From NCBI GenBank assembly GCA_027257055.1, contig JAPVLO010000232.1, forward strand, positions 372,001 through 436,000: a DNA stretch of 64,000 nt, written 5' to 3'. Positions 22,960 to 35,382 of this stretch are shown here, piece by piece. A program made the translations under genes and the position numbers. The stretch's first letter is position 1, and the number at the start of each line of letters is the position of its first letter. This stretch comes from Cephalopachus bancanus. Taxonomy: Eukaryota > Chordata > Mammalia > Primates > Tarsiidae. Under the pieces are notes generated by a model, which worked only from the letters and a program-made list of their open reading frames with translations, did no database searches and had not been told where the DNA came from.

Positions 22960-23180
22960 GGCCTCTCCGGAGACAGCAGAACACACATCATTCCCCTGCT
23001 CAAAAACCTGCCAGGAGCTGCCCTTCCCTGCAGAACCTGGTCCAGACTTCTCAGAACACACGAGACTCCTCCCCACCGGCCCTCTGTACTCTCGCTTCTA
23101 CTCAGTGCCAAGTTCTAGCCAGGGCAAAACACCTGCTCCTTCTGGAACATTCTTCCACGCTGTGTGTGTGCTCACAATGC
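22960..23180 (+). mobile_element. L2 LINE fragment
   Basis: ATTCCCCTGCTCAAAAACCTG, CTGGTCCAGACTTCTCAGA and CTTCTGGAACATTCTTCCAC fit the L2 3' region. Confidence 0.55.
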
Positions 23181-23567
23181 TCCCACCCCCGCTGCTCCTA
23201 GTGCCCATTTCCGAGGGAGTGTCTGCCACGGCACTGGTTCAAGTGTTGGGATTAAAACCAAGTCAAGGTCCCAGTTGTTAAGGAACCGCCACCACTCCCT
23301 GCAAGCTTTCTCCAGCCACACCCCAATACACATTATACCTTTCTATACTTCTCCCAGGCTACAGCGTCCTGCAGTTTGTCTTTGTAACATTTGTACGCAG
23401 TGTGTCTTCTGGCCTGGGCTACCAACATCTTGAAGCCTTGCACAGTGCCCACCCATAGAAGGCTTAAAGTCTCCTGAATGACACCGAGTCTATCTCAGCC
23501 TGCTTCCATTTATGGTTAAAAAAATACAAAAACAAAATGAATGTGGTTTTGCCTATTTTAAAGAACT

Positions 23568-23853
23568 ATAGCTGGGCATGGTGGTCACATCTGTAATCCC
23601 AGCACTCTGGAAGGTCAAGAATTGCCTGAGTCCAGGGGTTCGAGATCAGCTTGGGCAACTTGGCTAGACCTCACCTCTAAAATAAATTTAAAAATTAGTC
23701 AAGTGTGATGGCACATGCTTGTAGTGCCAGCTACTCGGGAGGCTGAGGCAGAAGAACTGCCTGAGCCCAGCAAGTCGAGGCTGCGATGGCATGATTGTGC
23801 TACTGCACTCCAGGCTGGGTAACAGAGTGAGACTTCGGCTCAAAATTCAACAA
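23568..23853 (+). mobile_element. Alu dimer
   Basis: From AGCTGGGCATGGTGGTCAC to GAGACTTCGGCTC. Confidence 0.87.
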
Positions 23854-24319
23854 CAAAAGTAAAAATCCAGAAAAACTGTAAATGCTTTTAGAGGGAGTAT
23901 AAATGAAAAAATTGTAGTGGAAAGAGTTAAGAAAAACTCCACATTAATATAACCTATTATGCCTGTAGTCCTTTGGCTATCTGGTAATAACGATTCTATA
24001 CCTCTCTTGAAGACATTGTAATCTAGAGGGTAGAGCCTCCCAACAGCAGACTTCTAATTCACTGTCACCAGTTGGCATTGGCTTCCCACCCAGGGTTGGG
24101 GGCAGGTCTCACTCCTTTAAACATGGGGGGCAGCCCATTAGCTTTCCTCTAGGAGTTCCTGAAAACTGACAACGTACAGTCAAGCCACTTACCATTGCCG
24201 AAAAAAGAGAGCACCCTTAGAAAAATAACCTGGAAGTAGCTTCTACCTGACCTCGTCCATTGGTAAAGGATTGATTTAGGAGAGAGATCAATACAATCAG
24301 TATTAAAAAATGAGAAATA
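23854..24319. other. Unique-looking stretch
   Basis: AT-rich first half; nothing recognised. Confidence 0.4.
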
Positions 24320-25319
<1,000 letters not shown>

Positions 25320-25725
25320 AAGAATCTTAACAAGTATTTTATTAGCACATAATCATCTTCCAGGGAGAGAAGAGTCCTCAGAGCACTGCTCTATTTTTCT
25401 TGAAAAGAGATCCGAGGAAAAAACAACAAAAAACAACAACACTGCTCAGCACTAAAGACTCTGAAGGGTGTCAAGGCCTCAGTCTCGTGTCAGGGCACCA
25501 CCGTCCTCCCACTGAGCAGGCTGCTGCCTCTCACCATGCCCTGGCCCCGCCCAGAGATGGGCTCCCTCTTACGATGCAGATGGTGACCCCGCCGCCCTGG
25601 CAATAGCGGGCTCCTTACGACAGCGCCAGGCAGAGAGCAGCTGCATGTCAGTGACCAAGAGGAAGCCAGACTCGGTTCTTCACAGCCCCTCTTGACAGCT
25701 CTCTCCAGGGAGGGTCACCGTGTCT
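25320..25725 (-). other. ZC3HC1: ZC3HC1 3' untranslated region
   Basis: About 400 nt from the stop codon to the expected cleavage site after the AATAAA at 25338-25343. It is free of recognisable Alu sequence. The exact end is inferred from the signal position. Confidence 0.7.
25338..25343 (-). terminator. ZC3HC1 polyadenylation signal AATAAA
   Basis: The plus strand reads TTTATT, the reverse complement of AATAAA, about 385 nt past the ZC3HC1 stop codon. It is the first canonical hexamer I see there. Cleavage would be expected near 25,315-25,325. Confidence 0.7.
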
Positions 25726-25794
25726 TCAGGCTGAGCACAGAGACTCCCATTGCCGAAATATCCGGAAGACCTTCCTCGACTTTTCAGATAGACT
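25726..25794 (-). CDS. ZC3HC1: ZC3HC1 exon 10, C-terminus and stop
   Basis: It follows the acceptor TACCTGCAG and encodes [20 protein letters not shown], then Ser-Ala and TGA at 25726-25728. Human ends Ser-Cys. The intron before it (25795-29077) holds four Alus. Confidence 0.96.
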   Translation of the reverse strand, partial: SLSEKSRKVFRIFRQWESLCSA

Positions 25795-28700
25795 CTGCAG
25801 GTAGAAAAGCTGATGGTTAGAGCCTCAACTCCGACATAGAGACGACAGGAAGTAATAAGCAACCCAGGGCTGGGCCCGCACATGTCTCCAACATGGCCTA
25901 GATATGTCCAGGACTGTGGACCCATTCGGCTTACACTGGGCTACATGTGACATACCCCTAACGTCAGACCCGACAGCTTGAAGCCAGCACTCTACCACCA
26001 GATGCTGCCCACACACAGAACACAAGCAGCGCCTCCTCTCTTGACTCCAGATTCTGTCTGTTGTCAGTTTTGGTTTTGTTTTTTTTTTCCTGAAGCCTCA
26101 CTCTGTACCCCCAGGCTGGAGTACAATGGCATGCTCATGGCCACTGCAGCCTCGACCTGCTGGGCTCAGGCGATCCTTCCAAGTAGCTGGAACCACAGGC
26201 ACGTGCCATGCCACCATGACTGGCTAATTTTTTGACTTACTGTAGAGATGAAGTCTTGCCATGTTGCCCAGGCTGGTCTCAAACCCCTGAGCTCAGGCAA
26301 TCCTCTCACCTTGGCCTCCCAAAGAGCTGGGATTGCAGGCATGAGACCCCGTGCTTGACCAATCTCATCTTTTTTTTTTTTGAGTTGGAGTCTCACTTTG
26401 TCACCCAGGCTAGAGGGCAGTGGCAAGTTCCTGGCCACTGCAGCCTTGACCTGCTGGGCTCCTGCGATCCTTCCGCCTCAGCCTTCCAAGTAGCCAGAAC
26501 TACAGGTGTGTGCTACCACACCCGGCTAATTTTTAATTTATTGTAGAGATGAAGTCTTGCCAAGTTTCCCGGATGGGTCTTGAACCCGTGGGCTCAGGCA
26601 ATCCTCTCGCCTCGGCCTCCCAAAGTGCTGGGATTACAGGCTGAGCCACCGAGCCCGGCCCATCATCTTTTTTTGTTTTTTGTTTTTGAGTTGGAGTCTC
26701 ACTCTGTCACCCAGACTGGAGTGCAGTAGCTGCTCCCGGCCACCGCAGCCTTGACCTGCTGGGCTCCGGTGATCCTTCCGCCTCAGCCTTCACAGTAGCC
26801 GGAATTACAGGCATGTGCTACCACGCCGGCTGATTTTTTGATTTTATTGTAGAGATAAGGTCTCGCTGCCCAGGCAGGTCTCGAACCCGCGGGCTCAGGC
26901 AATCCATTCACCTCAGCCTCCCAAAGGCGCGGGATTACAGGCTGAGCCACCGAGCCCGGCTCATCCTCATCTTTGAAGAGGAGGATGACACTTCTGATTC
27001 ACCATTAGCAGCAGACACTGGTTTTTCATCCCTGATGCTGAATTGGCCCTCATTCACTATTTCTTATGAACAAGGATTTATAATTATGTGACACTGTGGG
27101 TTAGCAGTATAATCCAAGGCCAAGGCATGAAAACAAAGTCAAATGATCTCTAAGAACTTAAACGCTGACCTTGGTCTTCTCAGCTTTATGGTTCAGCCAG
27201 CAGAGCTAATAATAGGAAGCATCTCATTGTCACTCGCCTATGACCATGAAGGGCTCTGAGATTCAGAGAAACGGTCTCAAGGGAGACACAGCAGCTCATG
27301 AAAGGATAAAAGTTCTCTGCAAATCAGAACATTTGTTCTCTCGACCTTTGAAAATCACAACAAAGAGCAAACACTCCACCTAGAAAGAGTCAGAGTGAGA
27401 GTACAAAGCATGTCCAGCAAGATGATCAGCAAAGTTACCTCCAGTTTCTGATATGACATTTTCATAGTTAAAAAATATATATATATTCTCTTTGTGGATG
27501 AGTTTCAGTAAAGTTCCAGGAGAGAAAAGTTGGTGCTTTACTAATGACTGAGAGGAATTTAGCAAATGGAGTGACAAAGCTGAAAGAAACAAAAGTTGAG
27601 AAAATAGCATAAGCTCTTTTTCGACATCAGCACCCTCTACGACAGCCTCAGGAAGCTGTGTCGTCCAGTCACAATGGCTGTGGGTAGGTTAGAAGACAAA
27701 CCACTGAACGTCCTGAAACCCAGGCCCAATCATGAGGCCAACTTTTTTCACTACAAATAAAACAAAACCCTGCGCACCTTTTTTTTAGTACGACAGTGAC
27801 AGAAAGGAGTCTTTTTATTTTGAGTCAGAGTCTCATTCTGTCACCCAGGATGCAGTGAAATGCCATGATCACAGCTCACTGCAGTCTCGACCTCCTGGGC
27901 TCAGGTAATTCACCTGCTAAGCTTAGCCTCCTGAGTAGATGAGAATACAGGCATGCGCCACCACACTTGGCAAATTTTTTTATTTTTTGTAGAGATGAGA
28001 TCTCACTACGTTGCCCAGGCTGGTCTCAAGTTCCTGGACTTGAGCAATCCTCCCGCCTCAGCCTCCTGAATTGCTGGGATTATAGGCATGAGCCCCCACT
28101 CCCGGCCTTAGAGAGGAGTCTTAATAAAAATTGCTGGTACACTAGTTCTTGAAGTTGTAGGCAGAGAGGATTTATGTGTCAAGATGGATTTAATCTCTAT
28201 TTGAGAGGCGGGTCAAGTTTGTCTGCAAATAGTTTTATATATTTTCAAAAGTTTTAAAATTGGAAAAATGCAAATTCCTCCCATAAAAACATGGAAAACT
28301 TTCATCTGCCTATTTGCTGAGGGCACTATCATCCATTTTTGGACTTTCAACATCACTGCAGTTCTGATCAGGAGAGTCCTGTGGTCCCGTAAAACCAAGA
28401 AGCTGGGAATGCTGCTTGTCAGTAACTGTAGGCAAGCGTTATTTCACTTTGTCCTTGGAGGGTACGGAGCTCCAAAGCTGTAATGTTTATATGGCTACAA
28501 GGCAGATTCAAGCATGAGCCAGCAGAGGAAAGACAACACTGCTGTCATGGCCCCTAACGTCCAGCCCATCATGTTTCCCTACAAACCCCCGTCTTATCTT
28601 CCCAGTGGCTGCTCACATTGGAACCTGCAGTGGCCATGGCCATGACGGCTCGCAGAGTGTGGGTGGTAGGTGAGACAGAGCACGTGCAGGCGTCAGATGG

Positions 28701-31700
28701 CTGGTGAGTGAGACCACCATCTTGGGTGGGACACAGAGAGCCAAGGCAGCCAGCTCCACCCCACGCGACAGCCCCTGGTGGCAAAGGCAGCCACTCTGTC
28801 ATGTAAGGCTGGAGCCGCTATGCCCGTCTGTTTCTGTGTCTGGACGCCTGATACTTTGAGTCATTTTAGCTGGGAGAACAAAGGACTAATCAGAGCTCAA
28901 GGGATATTTCTTGCTGCATGGCGGAAGACTGAACGGTCCCGTGCGGTTCTCTAGGGCGAGGCAGTGAGTCTAAGTCCTGAAGGCTGTGGGCAGGTGGGTG
29001 CTGACTACAAGGCCGGCCTCTGCTGCCCGCCCATCAACAGCAAGGACTGCACATGAGCGGGCAGTGGCTCATCTCACCATGGGGTCCGTGTCCACCGGCT
29101 GGCTGGACTGTCCATGGGCCAGCAGGACGCCCAGCACAGCCCTCCAGCCAGGCTCTGCTGGGGCACTGGCCTCTGGCTCGGTCCCACCATTCTCCCTGGC
29201 TTCTGTGCCAAGTGTGACGTTCACCCACGGGCACCAGTCTCTGTGCTGAGAGGTGGGATCAAAGAAGTTTCGGGAGGATGCGTCCTGGGGAAGAAGGGAG
29301 ACGGTGCTCAGGAGGGAGGCGCTGTGTAAGTCAGGAGGCCACGCTGTCCCCATGGTGGAGCCTCCCGACCACCCACACCCTGTGCCCCTTCAAGCTCTGC
29401 TTGTCTGTCCTCCTCCCATTGTCCTTGTTCTCTCACTCCGCTTGTGTTAAGCAAAGTGCACTCATCAGCCTTGCCCCTACCTCCCTGCTGCCCCATTTGC
29501 CTCAAGAATTTACCTCTCCAGAATCCACATGAAGGAATGTACTGCAAACCCTACCTGTTCCCCCTGGGTCACCTGACTGTCCCATCTTTGCACGTGCTAC
29601 GTGGTCTACTCTGCTCACAGGATCAGGGACGCGCTCACGCCTGCTCCTGTGCTGTGCGGCGAGGGCCCAGCATGCTGTCTGTGCCCACAAAGCCCACACC
29701 CAGCGGGGCTCACCGAGCTGCTGGAAGAGCAGAGGCGAGCCCGCTTGGCTCTCCGTAGGGGACTAGATGGCACTTCCAGGCCAGCAGCATCTCCCGTGCC
29801 CATGCTCCGGGTCACTGGGCGCGTTCTGGTGGTGGGGCTGGCAGCCTCAGGCTCGGGCCGCTCCACGGGACTGGAGGAGTCCCAGCTCCGAGTTCGGGAG
29901 ACAATGGGACCTGGGCTCTTTTCAGCCTGAAGGAAAGGGGAGATATCGAAGTACATGAATGATATTCATGGCTAGGTTCAGAAGTATTGCAGGAAGCATG
30001 GGAAAACTAATATTTCTTTTTTTTTTTGAGTCAGGGTCTCACACTGTTGCCCAGGCTGGAGTGCAGTGGCACAGTCACAGCTCACCACAGCCTTGACCTC
30101 CTGGGCTCAGGTGATCCTTCTGCCTTAGCCTCTCAAGTAGCTCAGGAGGCCTAGTTCCTTTTATGCTTTTTTTATACAGACAAGGTTTCTCTATGTTGCC
30201 CAGGCTGGTCTCGAACCCCGGGGCTCAAGCAGTCCTCCCTCCTCAACCTTCCAAAGTATACCACTACAGGCCAGAAAACTAATCTTTTAGAGTTTAATTT
30301 CAGTAAGAATTTAGTTTCTGCTTAGAAGTTTAAAGATAGAAAGATTAAAAAAAAAGAATTTAGTTTCTGCCCTGCCTTCACATGCTGCATTTCTATGATG
30401 AATCAGCTCCTCCCTGATGAGCAGAAACACTCCATGGGTCTCTGATTAATGGTGGGAAGGGTAGCCACCCTCCTGCGTCAATTTCAACTTTGCACCCACA
30501 GCACATCTGTCAAGAGTGTGTGAAGAAGTCTACCCCAAACAGGCCAAGTCCATACCTGCTCCAGGCCTGGGGAAAAGATGACATCCTGGCTCCGGGTCAT
30601 CATCCTCCGAGGAGACTCGGGCACCAGTGGGGAGCGCTCTGGCCGCCCCTCAGGGCCCAGCACAGGAGAACTGGTCAGGCAGAAGGATGCGTCCAGGTCA
30701 GTCATGGACGACTCGATCTGCTGGAAGCCCCAGAGCCCCACCTTCCTCATGCACTGCGGACACGTCATCAGGCACAGCTGCACGGGCTCCGAAGAAGAGC
30801 TGGCAGGATGGAGAGCAGAGAAGGTTCTCAGGCACCCCTCCCGGGACTGCCATGCTGCCGAGGAGGCTCTGTTCATCTGGAAGATCCAGGGGGGTGGGAG
30901 CCATGCTGCTTGGGCCCTGTACACTGATTCCAGGGCCCCAGCCTCACCACTTTCCACATGGTTCCTAGAGAAACATCTAGGGGTCTTGGTGTGCTCACTA
31001 CAGCAAGACTATTTTGAAGGTATATTTTATAAATTTCTCCTGTCCCTCTTAAAGCTTTTCCCTGCTATTTTATTTTTGGTTTTATTTTATTATTTGATTA
31101 TTATTAATGTTTTGAGTCAGAGTCTCACTCTGTCGCCCAGGCTGGAGTGCAGTGGCATGATCACGGCTCACCACAGTCTCAAGCTCCTGGGCTCCAGCTT
31201 ATTCTATTTTTTTAAAATAGAGACGGGTCTTGCTATGTTGCCCAGGGTGGTGTTGAACTCCTAGTGATCCTCCCGCCTCAGCCATCCAAAGTGTTGGGGC
31301 TACAGGCGTGAGTTGCCATGCCTGGCTATGCTACCAAGAAAGCATATTTAAAATAAACCAAGATTGCTTCTGACAGTCTTCTGTCTCTGAGGGAGACTAA
31401 GCCAAACTGTGCAGCTGGAATGGAGACCCCAACACAGGGCCTGCCAGACTCTAGCTGGTGTTTCCAATGGCAGTTTTGATCTATTAAGCTGATTTTTCTT
31501 CCGTCCTAAAAATAGAAAGGAACTTATTTTCTTTCTCTTTTTAGAAAGGACCCTCACTGTTTACAAGAAACAAATTCCCAGCTAGGAGTGACAGTGTGAG
31601 AAACACAGTTCACTTGGGACATCAGGAATCCTGAGCTCTGATTCTGGTTTCTCATTAACTCTCATTATCCACCCTGGCTCCTGCCCCCAGGTTTTTCTAT

Positions 31701-34700
31701 CTCTGTTTTTCTCACAGGAAATACCACGTGATTTCCAAATACTGCTAGTGACACCCCTATATATAAGGGTGGAACTGTGCTGTCATAGTTCATGTCTCCA
31801 GGCACAAAGGGCTGACTCACCCACACGCCCAGCCACACACAGAGAGAACACAGGCAGTGACGTGGACCTGGATGTCAGAGCCTAACTTAGTCATCGTTTT
31901 TCTCTCATCAGTTCGGTGATCAAGTTCATCTTCAAGCAGGTGCAGGAGAAGGCTGATCTTGTCTTCTGTCAAGCACTACAAGGGAACCAGGTAAAACACT
32001 TCAAGTTATACATAACGATGTATCCAAAAATCAGGAAAGAAATATAAACATGAAGACAGTCCTCGTGATAGATGAGGTTTCCTTACAGGGATCCACAAGG
32101 TTAAGGCGTCCACAGAAGCTTTCTCAACTACCCCAGATTGGCTGACTGAGGACGGGGTCAGGCTTCTTGGGACTACGAAATCTTTTCTTAGTACTAAATT
32201 GTTTTCAATTTACCAGCTGCAGGTCTTCTCTAAACCCTATAAACCTCAAACTCAAATAGTGAAAACAGATTACCGTATAACTTGGCCTGACACTGAATTT
32301 ACTGTTTTAAAAAATATTTTTTATTTCTAGAGATAGCTCTGTGTTTCCCAGGCTGGTCTTGAACTTGCAAGCTCGAGTGATCCTCCTGCCTTGGTCATCC
32401 AAGTAGCTGCTGTGCCCTTGGTTCTGAATTTATTTTGTGACAGAAAAACAGAGCTTGCCAGTCTTTATTTTTGTTCTAAGAAAAGCAAGGGGGCCAGGCG
32501 CGGTGGCTCAGCCTGTAATCCCAGCACTTTGGGAGGCCAAGGTGAGAGGACTGCCTGAGCCCACGGGTTTGAGATCAGCCTGGGCAACTTGGTGAGACCT
32601 CATCTCTACAATAAATCAAAAAATTGGCCGAGCATGGTGATGTGCGTCTATAGTTCCAGCTACTTGGAAGGCTGAGGCAGAAGGATCGCCTGAGCTCAGC
32701 AGGTCGAGGCTGCGGTGGCTGCGAGCATGCCACTGCACTCCATCCTGGGCGACAGAGTGAGACTCCAACTCAAAAAAATAAAATAAGAAAATAAAAATCA
32801 CGAATTAAAAAAAAAAGAAAAAGAAGGAACTATGATAGGGTGAAAAAATTTGCTGTGGGGACAAGATTACTTTAAAAATAGGCATTCAAGCCAGGCTCAG
32901 TGGCTCAGCCTGTAATCCCGTACTTTGGGAGGGTGAGATGAGTGGACTGCCTGAGCCCGCGGGTTCAAGACATGCCTGGGCAATCTGGCGAGACCTCATC
33001 TCTACAATAAATTAAAAAAAAATCAGCTGGGCATGGTAGCGTGCACCTGTAGTTCCAGCTCCTTGGAAGGCTGAGGCAGGATCGCTGGAGCCCAGTGGGT
33101 CGAGGCTGCGGTGGCCGGGAGTGGCTACTGCACTCCAGTCTGGGCCACCGACTCAAAAAAATGAGAAAAAAAAATAGGCATTCAGCTGGGTGTGGTGGCT
33201 CAGCCTGTAATCACAGCACTTTGCGAGGTCGAGGCCAGAGGACTGCCTGAGCCCAGGGATTCAAGACCAGCTTGGGCAACTTGGTGAGACCTTGTCTCTT
33301 AAAAAAAAAAAAAAAAAAAAAAGCCAAGCATGGTAGTGCGTGTCTGTAGCACCTATAGTTCCAGCTACTTGGAAGGCTGAGGTGGAAGGATCGCTTAAGC
33401 CTAGCAGGTCGAGGCTGCTGTGGCCGTGAGTGTGCACAATTCATTCCAGCCTGGGCGACAGAGTGAGGCTCCAACTCAAAAAAAAAGAGAATAGGCATTA
33501 GAAGTGAATAGTTTGAGGTTAAAACCCACAACAGCCCTTCTTCAACTTACCCCTGAAGAAGCTGCAATTTCCCACAGTAAAGCCTGTCTGCAAAAAATAC
33601 CCATAGGATAATGAGATGGAACAGTTTCAAGGTTCAGGTGGGCTAGAGCATTTCAACATTTCCGTGCATAAGAAGGGAGTTTATGATTTGTTCTCTAGCA
33701 CTTTCTTTGAAAAATGGTATGAGATAAACCACATGCAGTCATACTTCACTATCTCCTGTCAAACAGCTTAACTAATAAAACTAAATTGAATTTATGCCAT
33801 TTAAAGAATCATACCTAAATATCTATTTATTTGTTTGTTTATTTATTTCTTTTTAGTCGGTGTCTCACTCTGTTGCCCAGGCTGGAGGGCAATGGCAGGA
33901 TCATGGTCACAGCCTCGACCTTCTGGGTCCAAGTGATTCTCCTACCTCAGTCTCCTGAGTAGCTGGGATTATAGGCTCATGCTGCCAGGCCCAGCCAGTT
34001 TTTTATAGAGGTGAGGTCTTATTATGTTGCCCAGGCTGGTCTCAAGCTCCTGTGATCAAGAAATCCTCCTGCCTTCTTGGCCTCTCAAAGTGCTGCAATT
34101 ACAGGCATGAGTCACCCCACCCAGCCTGAGACTCACACCGAAACATTTAAATGGAACTTCAATAATTACTTTTCTGATGAAGACTGAAACGGTCAGCTGA
34201 GAGACAAACAAGTAGTTCTGTTCATAATAATCTGCATCCTCTTTCTTGTCATTAAAAGAAATGCATGTGATAACTGGATAGCCTAGTCAAGAAAAACTCA
34301 CCAGAGGCCGGGTGTGGTGGCTCACACCTATAATCCCAGCACTTTGGGAGGCAGAGGCAAGAGGATTACTTAAGCTCAGTAGTTTGAGACAAGCATGGGC
34401 AACTTGGCAAGACCATGTCTCTACAATAAATCAAAAAATTAGTTGGGCATGGTGGTGCCTGCCTGTAGTCCCAGTTACTTAGGACGCTGAGCTCAGGTTG
34501 AGGTTGCAGTGAGCCACGATCCTGCCATTGCCCTCCAGCTCAGGTGATAGAGTGAAATTCCAACTCAAAAAAAAAACAAAACTCACCATAGTTTTCAAGT
34601 CCTCCGGCCTCAGAGAGGGAAGCTGGAGGTCCAGGTGACAAAGGCTTTGAAAACGATCCAGGAATTCACTAATGAGAATAGCAGGTTCATCCAGTGGCAA

Positions 34701-35351
34701 CATTCCAAACCGGTCTGCGGAAAGAGCCAATGGAAAGATCACATTGGTACAAACCATTAAATACAGAAAATGTTCAGAGGCCAGATAAGGTGGCTTGCTC
34801 ACACCCATAATCCCAGCACTTTGGGAGGCTGAGGTGGGAGGATGGCTTGAGGTCAGGAGTTTGAGACCAGCCTGGGCAGCCTTGTCTCTTAAAAAAAAAA
34901 AATTAGAGCCGGGCTCGGTGGCTCAGCCTGTAATCCCGCGCCTTTGGGAGGCTGAGGTGAGTGGATTGCCTGAGCCCGCGGGTTCAAGACCCGCCTGGGC
35001 AGTGAGACCTCATCTCTACAATAAATCAAAAAATCAGCCGGGCGTGGTAGCGCATGCCTGTAATTCCAGCTACTCGGCAGGCTGAGGCGGAAGGATCGGA
35101 AGGATCGCCGGAGCCCAGCAGGTGAGGCTGCGGTGGCCGGGAGCAGCCACTGCACTCCAGTCTGGGCGACAGAGTGAGACTCCAACTCAAAAAAAAAAAA
35201 AAAAAATTAGCCAGGTGTGGTGGCACACACCTGTAGTCACAGTTACTTGGGAGACTGAGGTGGAAGAATCACATGAGCCCAGGAGGTCAAGGCTGCAGTA
35301 GCCATGACTGTGCCACTGCACTCCAGCCTGGGCCAGATTAAGACCCTGACT

Positions 35352-35382
<31 letters not shown>

